Assembly: GCA_034520725.1 (NCBI GenBank)
Contig: JAXHNH010000011.1
Coordinates: forward strand, 310,001-374,000
DNA length: 64,000 bases
Origin: Gracilimonas sp034520725
GTDB taxonomy: Bacteria > Bacteroidota > Rhodothermia > Balneolales > Balneolaceae
Reading direction: 5' to 3'
Part shown: positions 18,631-27,415 of the stretch, one piece after another
Position numbering within the stretch: position 1 is the first letter of the stretch
Layout: the number at the start of each line of letters is the position of its first letter
Translations under genes and position numbers: made by a program
Notes under the pieces: model-generated
The model's database searches: none
Seen by the model: only the letters and a program-made list of their open reading frames with translations
Told to the model about the DNA's origin: nothing

Positions 18631-19899
18631 ATGAAAGTAGTATACTGTGCAATTATCATAATTTTGAGCTATTCAATTAGCGTTGATGCCCAGCATCTGG
18701 AGAACAAACTTCATTACTCTGTAGATCTGTATGAAGGATTAGACACCAATTTTTATACTGAAAGTAATTTTGGTGTAAAAAACCCTATTTACTCTGCTTT
18801 TCCTGTAAACTCCATGCTTCGTTACAATCGTGTAGACGGTTTGTTTATTGGTTATCAGGAAGATAAAATGGAATGGAATAACTCCAGTTTTCTAGATATC
18901 GAAGATGTAGATCTACATGGTTTGATTGGATTTTCAACTGGTTTAGGTAATATCCAATATTCGCTGGGTGCAGAGAAAAGTATTGGTGATGATCGTAAGT
19001 GGTGGCTTGTCGGAGGTGAATTCTACAATTCCACTTCAACTGAAGATTATTGGCGAACAGGAATCTTTGAAAATTCTGTCTCATCTCTGATGTCAGGTTT
19101 TGACTATCTGGATTATCAGCAAAATGAAGGATTTGGATTATATACATTACTAAAGCCTGTCCGAAATCTTGAACTTGGATTAGCTTATAACGATCAAATA
19201 GTTAATACGGTTGAGCAACAGACTGATTTTTCGATCTTCAACAGGTTTTCTAATTGGAGACCCAACCCAGCTGTTGATTCACAATTTGATCGTATTGGTC
19301 AACAATATCTTACCGTGGGAATAACATTAAATCCATATGGTATCAGAAGCAATTCTACGCTTCAAACTACTCTTTCTGCCAAAGCTGAACTAGCCAACCT
19401 CAATGGATTTGACAATGATTTCCGATACAATTCATATCAGGCAGAGGCCAAATCATATCTTCGTTTGGATAAAAGTACCTTACTGAAATGGCGGTTGATG
19501 GCAGGTAGTATTACAGGTACTGCTCCTGATTATAAAAACTTTGCCCTGGGAGGTATTGGTAGTTTGAGAGCCTTTGGATATAAGATGATGAAAGGAAATC
19601 AGATGTTGCTTAGTAATCTTGAACTTGAATTTGGTAACAGCAGAAATAATGGTAACCAATGGCCTGATCTAAGTAATACCTCTATTTCCGTTTTTATGGA
19701 TTCCGGTTACTCCAACTTCAATCCTGAACATATTGCAGCTGACAATCCCTTAGATCATTTTGATATTGTTTTCTCTGATCTTTCCCATAATATTGGAATG
19801 GGATTAGGATTGGGCTTTATAAAATTTGAAGTCGCCAAGCCTGTTACAGGTGCAGGAGGACAAAGTGTATTTTGGATCCGTTTGAATCCAACATTTTAG
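18631..19899 (+). CDS. outer membrane beta-barrel protein, Omp85/surface-antigen-like
   Basis: 422 residues with a signal peptide (cleavage near SVDAQ). The chain is a series of amphipathic strands. MLRYNRVDGLFIGY near residue 70 and ALGGIGSLRAFGYKMMKGNQ near 310 resemble the C-terminal barrel of Omp85-like proteins, where a (V/L)RG(F/Y) motif binds inside the barrel. No POTRA domain is present. It ends in aromatic NPTF. Export or transport is likely; the substrate cannot be read from sequence. A terminator follows. The broken barrel gene at 37637 is of a similar kind. Confidence 0.72.
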   Translation: MKVVYCAIIIILSYSISVDAQHLENKLHYSVDLYEGLDTNFYTESNFGVKNPIYSAFPVNSMLRYNRVDGLFIGYQEDKMEWNNSSFLDIEDVDLHGLIGFSTGLGNIQYSLGAEKSIGDDRKWWLVGGEFYNSTSTEDYWRTGIFENSVSSLMSGFDYLDYQQNEGFGLYTLLKPVRNLELGLAYNDQIVNTVEQQTDFSIFNRFSNWRPNPAVDSQFDRIGQQYLTVGITLNPYGIRSNSTLQTTLSAKAELANLNGFDNDFRYNSYQAEAKSYLRLDKSTLLKWRLMAGSITGTAPDYKNFALGGIGSLRAFGYKMMKGNQMLLSNLELEFGNSRNNGNQWPDLSNTSISVFMDSGYSNFNPEHIAADNPLDHFDIVFSDLSHNIGMGLGLGFIKFEVAKPVTGAGGQSVFWIRLNPTF

Positions 19900-19925
19900 C
19901 TCATATTTACAATATTCATTTCATT

Positions 19926-19959
19926 AAAAAACCCGGATCGTTCAAGACCCGGGTTTTTT
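19926..19959 (+). terminator. intrinsic terminator after the barrel gene
   Basis: AAAAAACCCGG (19926-19936) pairs perfectly with CCGGGTTTTTT (19949-19959) over a 12-nt loop, 27 bp past the stop. The A and T runs on both sides allow function in both directions. Confidence 0.9.
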
Positions 19960-20126
19960 CTTTAGGGCATTTGGTGCTTATGCAGCATCCAAAAGCTCTT
20001 TTTGCTCTTCGTGTCCGGTTTACGGCCAATGAATAGAATTGTTACAAACTTCGTTATTTATAATAAGCTTTAATTATTCTATAAGTTAAAACGCGTCATA
20101 ATTGACACCATTTGTTATCTTTAACT

Positions 20127-21212
20127 ATGAACATTCAACATCTGACATCTATAAGTAGAATTGAGCTTATCACAGCTTTGACAGTATTCCTGCTTGTATT
20201 GGGATCTGTGATGACCTCAAGACTCACAAGATTGTCCGGAAACGAAGCAATCGTGTTTGATTCGAATACTTCAATATCATTCACAGAACTTTCTGATCTT
20301 GATATGCTTGAGAACAAACTGGACTCTTTTAATGTTGAATACAATTCCGCTGAATTACGATGGGCAGCTACCTTACTTGGCTGGCGTAAATTTCAACGAG
20401 GCAGGTATGAATTTGAGGGGCCTGTAAGTTATAATGCTTTTCTATCTAAAATGACTCGTGGCATACAGGATCCGGTTGAGATCGTCATATTGCCTGGAAT
20501 AACCGTAGGGCATTTTTCAACCATTATTGCTGAAAGATTACATTTTGATGAAAGTGAACTGCTTCAAGTTTTCTCAGATAGCACTTATTTATCTGAGAAA
20601 GGATTAACTGAAGAACAATTGTTTGGTAGAATGTTGCCCGATACATACTCAACGTATTGGACACGATCACCCAAGGAAATTGTCAATCAGATACTGAAAG
20701 AGTTCAAAGTGAATGTTACAGATCCATATCAGGATCGCTTTGAAGAGCTCGATTACTCTCCTGAAGAGATAGTGACTTTAGCATCTATCGTTGAGTGGGA
20801 GGCTAAGATCAGTGAAGAAAAACCAATAATCAGTGGTTTGTACTGGAATCGACTTCAAAGAGGCATGCGTTTGCAAGCAGATCCAACGGTAAATTTTGCT
20901 TTGGGAGAAAGGAGAAGGCTTTTATTTGAAGATTATCAGTTTGATCATCCATTCAATACCTATATAAACAGAGGGTTACCACCGGGGCCGATCACAAATC
21001 CAAGTTTAAGCACTATTAAGGCTACCTTATTTCCTGAAGATCATGATTATCTTTATATGGTAGCAAACCCGGAGGGAGGACACGTGTTCACCAAGACATT
21101 CAGGGAACATCAGCGTGAAAGTGAAAAATGGAGAATATGGTTAAGAGAACAGTATCGCATAAAGCGGCAACAGGAAGCCGGGCAAAAAAGTGAACCTGAA
21201 ACTGATAGTTGA
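20127..21212 (+). CDS. mltG: endolytic murein transglycosylase MltG
   Basis: MltG cleaves nascent peptidoglycan strands inside the chain and limits glycan length at the inner membrane. From ATG 20127 the product is 361 residues with one N-terminal membrane segment (~13-30). The YceG fold is clear: ASIVEWEAK contains the catalytic Glu, then LYWNRLQRGMRLQADPT, NTYINRGLPPGPITNPS and YLYMVANPEGGHVFTKTF. A TTG at 20112 would add five residues and is less likely. It is convergent with the periplasmic-binding-like gene, 3 bp apart. Confidence 0.94.
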   Translation: MNIQHLTSISRIELITALTVFLLVLGSVMTSRLTRLSGNEAIVFDSNTSISFTELSDLDMLENKLDSFNVEYNSAELRWAATLLGWRKFQRGRYEFEGPVSYNAFLSKMTRGIQDPVEIVILPGITVGHFSTIIAERLHFDESELLQVFSDSTYLSEKGLTEEQLFGRMLPDTYSTYWTRSPKEIVNQILKEFKVNVTDPYQDRFEELDYSPEEIVTLASIVEWEAKISEEKPIISGLYWNRLQRGMRLQADPTVNFALGERRRLLFEDYQFDHPFNTYINRGLPPGPITNPSLSTIKATLFPEDHDYLYMVANPEGGHVFTKTFREHQRESEKWRIWLREQYRIKRQQEAGQKSEPETDS

Positions 21213-21215
21213 GTC

Positions 21216-22913
21216 CTAATTATCAGGCTTAGTCAACCTCTTGATCGTAACTTCCTGGTTGATGTGAGATCCACTGAAACTAACACGGGTGATCAAACCT
21301 CTGTAGTTATCAAAAGATTTCAGTCCTTCCTTTAAGTAGTCAGGGTTTTGAACTCTTATTAAACTCTCTAATAACACTTTTGCTGCATCATAACCGATAT
21401 AAGCAAATTGGTTCGGCTGAGTATCAAACCTCAACCTGAATTCACTATCAAAATCATTAACTGCAGAATTGGTAGTGTCAACTTCAAAGGTTTTTGTGTA
21501 GTAAACTTCTGTTTCCGGTAGTCTTCCTGAATTTATTTCGGCAGTTTCCCATTCTTCTGAACCCAAAATAGACATTTTACTTCCCATGGCTTCCAGATTA
21601 GTGATCAAAGCACTCATTAGGGTTTGAGCTATATTTCCAGTGAATGGGGCATAAATTGCGTCAATGTTGTAGTTGTAAACGGTGTCAACTTCAGGATCAA
21701 AATTCTTTACATACTCGCTGATATCATATCCCTGTGAGGCTAGATCTTCAACATAAAATCTAACAACTTCAGCACCCAGGTTTCTGACTTCATCAATAAA
21801 AGCATAGGCAGAAGCCTCTCCTAAAGATCCTTTTTCTGCCAATACAGCCAAAGTATCAAACTGAAGGGTTTGTACTGCATATTGAGCCATTTCTTTGCCT
21901 TGAACGGCAAAAGTCGGGTTAAGCTGAAATGTGTAATTGAGATCCAGATTAAGATTATCAGAATTTGCCAATGGTGTTAAAAGTGGAGTTTCATAAAGCT
22001 CAGCATACTTGGAAAGCTCAAAAGCCACTTCGGAGAATAGGGGACCAATTATTGCATCTGCATCATGGTTCCAGACCAGATCACTAGCAATAAATGCAGC
22101 ACTATTTACATCAGCATCTGTATTTCTATAGGTCAGAAATGCTTTCTGTCGTGTATTCTGTGAATTGAAATTTTCAATGGCTAGCTGAATACCAAAATAT
22201 AAATGCTGGGTGATCTCAAATTCATCTGCATCCAGATCGAATTCTGGTAAGGCTACTCCTATATTGTAGGATAATCCCGATGGAGCCTGTGTGTATTTAT
22301 TGGGATTATAACGTTGTGCGTAGGAAGCAGAATCCTCCAAAACCCGGAACAGATTTTTATATCTGCTGGAGTCCGATATGTTTACTGTGTTGGTGTAAGC
22401 TGTGAAAAGTGATTTTGCAGAAGGGTAATCCACAACTCCCACAACGGCCTCTATCAGATCAAGTCTGATCTGATCATGTGATACGCCTTTAAAGGCTTTA
22501 AAACGTTGCTCTAAAGTGAGATAGTTCAATAGTTCTCTGTAGAAATTGAAGGCATCTCTTTTTATGCTGCCTTGCATAGAGAATTGATTTATCTCATTAA
22601 GAGCATCAAGTGAAGCCGCGAAATTACCAAGCTCAAAATCAGCTAAAGCTATTGTGTATTTAGCTTCATAATAGAGCTCTGAGGAAGTACTATCTATTTT
22701 ATTTAGAGAGTTCTTTGCTTTTAGATAATTGTTAAGGGCAAAATATGTTTTACCGGTATATAAATAAGAGGGAGACTCTTCAATATTTTCAAAAATTCTA
22801 AGAGCTTCTTGATAATTCCCTTCTTCATAGAAGTTAATACCTGTCTGCAGGGATTGTGCATTTACAGATACAAATATAAAACACAGAGTGAATAGTATTG
22901 AGATTCGTTTCAT
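21216..22913 (-). CDS. TPR plus periplasmic-binding-type I protein (LpoA-like architecture)
   Basis: About 565 residues from the chosen start. ATG 22913 (or 22916) gives a clean signal peptide (KRISILFTLCFIFVSVNAQ); the open frame continues upstream to 22988, but that would overlap guaA and hide the signal. Residues ~20-220 are TPR-like helical repeats (GINFYEEGNYQEALRIFENI; FALNNYLKAKNSL). Residues ~230-560 are a Leu/Ile/Val-type binding fold (ADAIIGPLFSEVAFELSKYA; PLLTPLANSD; FAYIGYDAAKVLLE). Such proteins are usually labelled ABC substrate-binding proteins, but no permease or ATPase is nearby. TPR followed by a type I binding fold is the layout of LpoA, the activator of PBP1A. No lipobox is seen. 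Confidence 0.78.
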   Translation of the reverse strand: MKRISILFTLCFIFVSVNAQSLQTGINFYEEGNYQEALRIFENIEESPSYLYTGKTYFALNNYLKAKNSLNKIDSTSSELYYEAKYTIALADFELGNFAASLDALNEINQFSMQGSIKRDAFNFYRELLNYLTLEQRFKAFKGVSHDQIRLDLIEAVVGVVDYPSAKSLFTAYTNTVNISDSSRYKNLFRVLEDSASYAQRYNPNKYTQAPSGLSYNIGVALPEFDLDADEFEITQHLYFGIQLAIENFNSQNTRQKAFLTYRNTDADVNSAAFIASDLVWNHDADAIIGPLFSEVAFELSKYAELYETPLLTPLANSDNLNLDLNYTFQLNPTFAVQGKEMAQYAVQTLQFDTLAVLAEKGSLGEASAYAFIDEVRNLGAEVVRFYVEDLASQGYDISEYVKNFDPEVDTVYNYNIDAIYAPFTGNIAQTLMSALITNLEAMGSKMSILGSEEWETAEINSGRLPETEVYYTKTFEVDTTNSAVNDFDSEFRLRFDTQPNQFAYIGYDAAKVLLESLIRVQNPDYLKEGLKSFDNYRGLITRVSFSGSHINQEVTIKRLTKPDN

Positions 22914-22978
22914 CATTTCCATTGGTTTAGGATACATTAAGTTAATACTTAATTGAGACCTAATTGTTCTCGGAATTC

Positions 22979-24529
22979 TTATTCCCACTCAATTGTAGCG
23001 GGTGGTTTAGAGCTGATATCATAAACAACGCGATTAATTCCCTTGATCTCATTTATGATACGGTTGGAGACATCAGCTAAAAATTCATAGGGTAAGTGCG
23101 CCCAGTCAGCTGTCATTCCATCCAGGCTTGTTACAGCACGGAGTGCACAGGTAAATTCATAGGTCCTTTCATCACCCATAACGCCAACGCTTTGAACCGG
23201 TAAAAGAACAGCTAAAGCCTGCCAGACATCATGATATAGATCCTTCTTTTTGAGTTCCTCTACAAAGATATAGTCAGCTTCACGCAGTAAGCTTAATCGC
23301 TCTTTCGATAAATCACCTAAAACTCTGATACCAAGCCCGGGGCCTGGAAAAGGGTGGCGATTGATAAAGTGATCAGGAATTCCAAGTGTGCGACCTACAT
23401 TTCGAACCTCATCCTTAAATAATTCCCTTACAGGTTCTATCAGATCGAGTTTCATCTTTTCTGGCAACCCGCCCACGTTGTGGTGAGATTTGATGGTAGC
23501 CGAAGGTCCTTTGAAAGACACACTTTCAATCACATCGGGATAAAGTGTTCCCTGAGCCAGATATTTAAAATCGGTATCATGTCCGATTTCATCATCAAAA
23601 ACATCTATAAAGGTATTACCGATGATCTTTCTTTTCTCTTCAGGGTCAGAAATACCCTCTAATCGTTCCAAAAACAGATCGGAGGCATCAACACCCCGTA
23701 CCGGTAAGTGAAGGTCTCTGGTGTACAAATGCATGACTGATTCAAACTCATTCTTACGTAACAACCCATTATCAACAAACACACACTCAAGTTGGTCACC
23801 AATGGCTTTATGAATCAGTGTGGCTACAACAGTTGAATCAACGCCACCTGACAAACCGCAAAGAACTTTATTATCCCCGACTTTTTCACGAATACTTTTT
23901 ATTTGTTCATCTATGAAAGATTCCGATGTCCAGTCACCTTTAAGGCCACAGATATCATAAGCAAAGTTTTGAAGGAGTTGTGTGCCATGATCTGTATGAG
24001 CCACTTCCGGATGAAACTGGACACCATAAATGTGAGCACTTTTATGACGTACAGCCGCTACTTTCGCATTAGACGTATGGCCAATGATGTCGTAAGAAGC
24101 AGGTAACTCATGGATATGATCTCCATGACTCATCCAAACCACACTTTCGTTTGGAATATCCTTGAGAAGATCCTCTTTGTTATCAACTAACAGGTTTGCA
24201 CGCCCGTACTCCCGTTTCTCAGCTTTTTCTACACTGCCCGGTATTTCTGTATGAGCCAAAAGCTGTAAACCGTAGCAAACTCCCAATATTGGGACATCCC
24301 AACCCAGAATTTCTGTTTGAAGGGCAGGGGCATCTTTGTCATTTACGCTTTTTGGACCTCCGGATAAAATGATTCCACCCGGGTGTGGTTCCCTTACTGA
24401 GTCGAGATCTATATTATAAGGGTGAATTTCACAGTAGATTTTCAGCTCTCTAAGCCGACGTGCGATAAGTTGTGTAAATTGAGAACCGTAGTCGAGTATC
24501 AAGATCCATTCAGAATGTCGGCTATGCAT
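22979..24529 (-). CDS. guaA: GMP synthase (glutamine-hydrolysing)
   Basis: GuaA makes GMP from XMP, glutamine and ATP. The 516-residue product has the class I amidotransferase domain (ILDYGSQFTQLIARR; GVCYGLQLLAH with nucleophile Cys; FHPEVAHTDHG), the ATP pyrophosphatase P-loop (GLSGGVDSTVVATL), and the C-terminal dimerisation domain ending KPPATIEWE. It is complete and of typical length. gcvH is 21 bp upstream on the same strand. Confidence 0.97.
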   Translation of the reverse strand: MHSRHSEWILILDYGSQFTQLIARRLRELKIYCEIHPYNIDLDSVREPHPGGIILSGGPKSVNDKDAPALQTEILGWDVPILGVCYGLQLLAHTEIPGSVEKAEKREYGRANLLVDNKEDLLKDIPNESVVWMSHGDHIHELPASYDIIGHTSNAKVAAVRHKSAHIYGVQFHPEVAHTDHGTQLLQNFAYDICGLKGDWTSESFIDEQIKSIREKVGDNKVLCGLSGGVDSTVVATLIHKAIGDQLECVFVDNGLLRKNEFESVMHLYTRDLHLPVRGVDASDLFLERLEGISDPEEKRKIIGNTFIDVFDDEIGHDTDFKYLAQGTLYPDVIESVSFKGPSATIKSHHNVGGLPEKMKLDLIEPVRELFKDEVRNVGRTLGIPDHFINRHPFPGPGLGIRVLGDLSKERLSLLREADYIFVEELKKKDLYHDVWQALAVLLPVQSVGVMGDERTYEFTCALRAVTSLDGMTADWAHLPYEFLADVSNRIINEIKGINRVVYDISSKPPATIEWE

Positions 24530-24550
24530 GTAATCAGATTGTTAAAAAAT

Positions 24551-24931
24551 TTAGGCGATAACCTCTTCGTACTCTTCTGCAGTGAGAAGATCCTCGAGTT
24601 GACTTTTATCAGACAATTTGATCTTTACCATCCAGCCATCAATATATGGATCGTCGTTAACGAGTTCAGGTTCGTCTTCTAAAGCTTCATTGATCTCTAC
24701 GATCTCACCATCAACTGGTGCATAAAGGTCAGATACAGTTTTGACAGCTTCAACAGTACCGAACGTGTCATCTTTTGAAAATTCAGTACCTTCAGGTTCT
24801 AGTTCTACAAATACGATGTCGCCCAATTCACCCTGAGCAAAATCTGTAATTCCAACGGTGACTGTTCCATCACCATTATCTTTGATCCATTCGTGCTCTC
24901 GGGTGTATTTTAAATCAGCTGGTATACTCAT
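24551..24931 (-). CDS. gcvH: glycine cleavage system H protein
   Basis: GcvH carries the aminomethyl group on a lipoyl arm during glycine breakdown, and in some bacteria feeds lipoate to other enzymes. The 126-residue product contains FGTVEAVKTVSDLYAP with lipoylated Lys64, plus KYTREHEWIK and GELGDIVFVELP-like strands. No gcvT or gcvP is near. Instead it sits 1 bp after accC and just before guaA, within a minus-strand operon with accB, accC and efp. Confidence 0.96.
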   Translation of the reverse strand: MSIPADLKYTREHEWIKDNGDGTVTVGITDFAQGELGDIVFVELEPEGTEFSKDDTFGTVEAVKTVSDLYAPVDGEIVEINEALEDEPELVNDDPYIDGWMVKIKLSDKSQLEDLLTAEEYEEVIA

Positions 24932-24932
24932 C

Positions 24933-26285
24933 TCAATCTTTTTTAGGTATATATTTGAATTCTCTTTCGAGGTATTTCGTATCGAAGGTACCCTTTATGA
25001 AATTTTCATCATCCATTAACTGAATGTGAAAAGGGATATTGGTCTTAATTCCCTCGATGATAAATTCTTTAAGTGCACGCTTCATCTTCTTGATCGCCTC
25101 TATTCTGGTAGGCGCACTGACGATCAACTTAGCGATCATAGAATCATAATGAGGGGGAATCCTGTAACCTGAATAGGCGTGAGTATCTAAACGAACGCCA
25201 TGACCGCCTGGTGGATGAAATACCGTAATTTCACCGGCAGATGGCCTGAAATTATGTTCAGGGTCTTCGGCGTTAATACGACACTCTATTGCATGATTTA
25301 CAAATTTAAGCGGGTACTCTTCGATCTTTTCACCGGCAGCTACACGAATCTGCTGTTCAATAAGGTCAATTCCTGTGACTTCTTCAGTAACAGGATGCTC
25401 TACCTGAATTCTGGTATTCATTTCCATAAAGTAGAAGTTATGGTCATCGTCAACCAGGAACTCTACAGTTCCGGCTCCTTCATAATCTACCGCTTTGGCA
25501 GCGTTTACTGCAGCATCACCCATACGCTTTCGTAATTCTTCCGTCATAAGTGGGGAAGGGGATTCCTCTAACACTTTCTGATGGCGACGCTGCAGAGAAC
25601 AATCTCGTTCGCCATAATGTACGGCAGTACCATGCTGATCTGCCATAACCTGAATCTCTACGTGGTGTGGATTCAATACAAATCTCTCAATGTATACAGC
25701 AGGATTATTAAACGATGTTTCGGCTTCCTGACGACACATCTTATAATTTTTTTCGAGTTCTTTTGCTTCCATAACCATACGCATTCCGCGGCCACCGCCA
25801 CCTGCAGAAGCTTTTATGATCACAGGATAGCCGATTTCGTCACACACCTTTTTAGCATCTTCATAGCTTTCCACTACTCCGTCGCTTCCGGGAACCACAG
25901 GTACTCCACTTTCGATCATGGTAGCCTTGGCAACGGCCTTATCACCCATGGAATTGATGGCCTCAGGGGATGGGCCAATGAATTTAATTTCGTGTTCACG
26001 GCAAATACGAGAAAATTCGGCATTTTCAGCCAGAAAACCATAACCGGGATGAATAGCTTCAGCGTTAGTGATCTCTGCAGCTGCCAGGATACTTGGTATC
26101 TTTAAATAGCTGTCTTTACTGGCAGGAGGCCCTATGCAAACTGCTTCATCTGCAAATTTAACATGAAGGCTATCGGCATCGGCTGTAGAGTATACAGCAA
26201 CGGTTTTAATACCCATTTCCTGACACGTACGAATGATACGGAGTGCAATTTCACCTCTATTGGCAATCAGAATTTTTTTAAACAT
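24933..26285 (-). CDS. accC: acetyl-CoA carboxylase, biotin carboxylase subunit
   Basis: AccC carboxylates biotin on AccB using ATP and bicarbonate, the first step of fatty acid synthesis. The 450-residue product has KILIANRGEIALRI, HPGYGFLAENAEF, the ATP-grasp glycine loop (KASAGGGGRGMR), HHVEIQVMAD and EMNTRIQVEHPVTE. It is complete. It lies 9 bp downstream of accB and 1 bp upstream of gcvH. Confidence 0.97.
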   Translation of the reverse strand: MFKKILIANRGEIALRIIRTCQEMGIKTVAVYSTADADSLHVKFADEAVCIGPPASKDSYLKIPSILAAAEITNAEAIHPGYGFLAENAEFSRICREHEIKFIGPSPEAINSMGDKAVAKATMIESGVPVVPGSDGVVESYEDAKKVCDEIGYPVIIKASAGGGGRGMRMVMEAKELEKNYKMCRQEAETSFNNPAVYIERFVLNPHHVEIQVMADQHGTAVHYGERDCSLQRRHQKVLEESPSPLMTEELRKRMGDAAVNAAKAVDYEGAGTVEFLVDDDHNFYFMEMNTRIQVEHPVTEEVTGIDLIEQQIRVAAGEKIEEYPLKFVNHAIECRINAEDPEHNFRPSAGEITVFHPPGGHGVRLDTHAYSGYRIPPHYDSMIAKLIVSAPTRIEAIKKMKRALKEFIIEGIKTNIPFHIQLMDDENFIKGTFDTKYLEREFKYIPKKD

Positions 26286-26294
26286 GAAAGCCGC

Positions 26295-26771
26295 TTAGTC
26301 TTTTTTAATGATAAATAATGGCTGGTCAAACTCTACAGGTTGTCCATCTTCGACCAGTATTTTTTGAACGGTTCCGCTGAATTCGGCATCGATCTCATTC
26401 ATGATCTTCATAGCTTCTACAATACAAAGTGTATCTCCCTTTGAAATATGATCTCCAACTTTAACGAAAGCGTCAGAGTCTGGAGAGGGGGCAGTATAGA
26501 AGGTACCAACAATAGGAGATTTGACAGTATCACCGGCCGGTTGATCATCCTCAGTGGACTCAGATGATTGAGGTTGTGGAGCCTGTTGCGGTTGTGGTGG
26601 GGCAGCCGGTTGGGCAGGAACCTGAGGCGCAGCAGCTTGCGTATAGCTAACTTGCTGTACTTCACCTTGTTTCTTCACCTTGATCTTGAAATCTCCTTCT
26701 TCAAGTGATACTTCATTCACATCACTTTCTGAGATCAGTTCTAATATGTTTTTTATAAGTTTTAAATCCAT
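26295..26771 (-). CDS. accB: acetyl-CoA carboxylase biotin carboxyl carrier protein
   Basis: AccB carries carboxybiotin between the two halves of acetyl-CoA carboxylase. The 158-residue product has an N-terminal domain (~1-45), a Pro/Gln/Ala-rich linker (~46-80) and a biotinyl domain with CIVEAMKIMNEI, biotinylated Lys122. It lies between efp (7 bp upstream) and accC, the common efp-accB-accC order. Confidence 0.96.
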   Translation of the reverse strand: MDLKLIKNILELISESDVNEVSLEEGDFKIKVKKQGEVQQVSYTQAAAPQVPAQPAAPPQPQQAPQPQSSESTEDDQPAGDTVKSPIVGTFYTAPSPDSDAFVKVGDHISKGDTLCIVEAMKIMNEIDAEFSGTVQKILVEDGQPVEFDQPLFIIKKD

Positions 26772-26778
26772 AATTAAT

Positions 26779-27348
26779 TTATTTAGCTCGTTCTATATAT
26801 TCGCCTGTTCTGGTGTCAACCTTGATCTTCTCATTTTCGTTGATAAAAAGAGGTACCTGAACGGTAGCTCCTGATACTAAGGTTGCCGGTTTACTGCCAC
26901 CCTGGGCAGTATCGCCACGTAAACCTGGATCAGTTTTTTCAACTGTAACATCGATATGGTCTTTAGGTTCTGCATAAAGGATCGATTCTTCATCTGCGTT
27001 AACCACAACAGTACAGTTCTGGCCTTCAACAAAATATCCTTTGCGCTCAACCTGAGAGGCATTTACAGGTACCTGCTCATAGGTATCTGTGTGCATCAAA
27101 TAGTATAGTCCTCCATCATTATATAAGTATTGATAGTCTCTTGTTTCAATGCGAACCGATTCAGCACTTTCACCTGAACGCCAGGTCTTATCGATATTTT
27201 TACCATTCAGAATGCCTTTGAGTTTTGTCCTTACAAAAGCAGGTCCCTTACCGGGTTTTACGTGCTGAAATTCAGTAATTGAATAAAATTCACCGTCCAT
27301 ATCCAGAACCATACCGTTTCTGAAATCCGATGTTGATACTTTTGACAT
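26779..27348 (-). CDS. efp: translation elongation factor P
   Basis: EF-P relieves ribosome stalling at polyproline. The 189-residue product has the three-domain EF-P shape, with loop motif HVKPGKGPAFVRTKLK; the tip residue Lys34 is the usual modification site. The ending GEYIERAK is typical. The start is preceded by a clear ribosome binding site (AAGGAGA about 10 nt before ATG). It leads the accB-accC-gcvH-guaA run. Confidence 0.97.
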   Translation of the reverse strand: MSKVSTSDFRNGMVLDMDGEFYSITEFQHVKPGKGPAFVRTKLKGILNGKNIDKTWRSGESAESVRIETRDYQYLYNDGGLYYLMHTDTYEQVPVNASQVERKGYFVEGQNCTVVVNADEESILYAEPKDHIDVTVEKTDPGLRGDTAQGGSKPATLVSGATVQVPLFINENEKIKVDTRTGEYIERAK

Positions 27349-27415
27349 TCGTTACATTCTCCTTAAATAAAATTCGTCCAAAAATAGCATCTGCCTCTTT
27401 GGATAACAAACATGT

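Noticed and set aside
19970..20090. Possible short minus-strand coding remnant (ILFIGRKPDTKSKK or EEQKELLDAA in two frames)
   Set aside because: Under 40 codons, no start codon or family match, and stops close by; probably intergenic DNA.
22914..22988. Longer N-terminus of the TPR/binding protein
   Set aside because: It would overlap guaA and bury the signal peptide.
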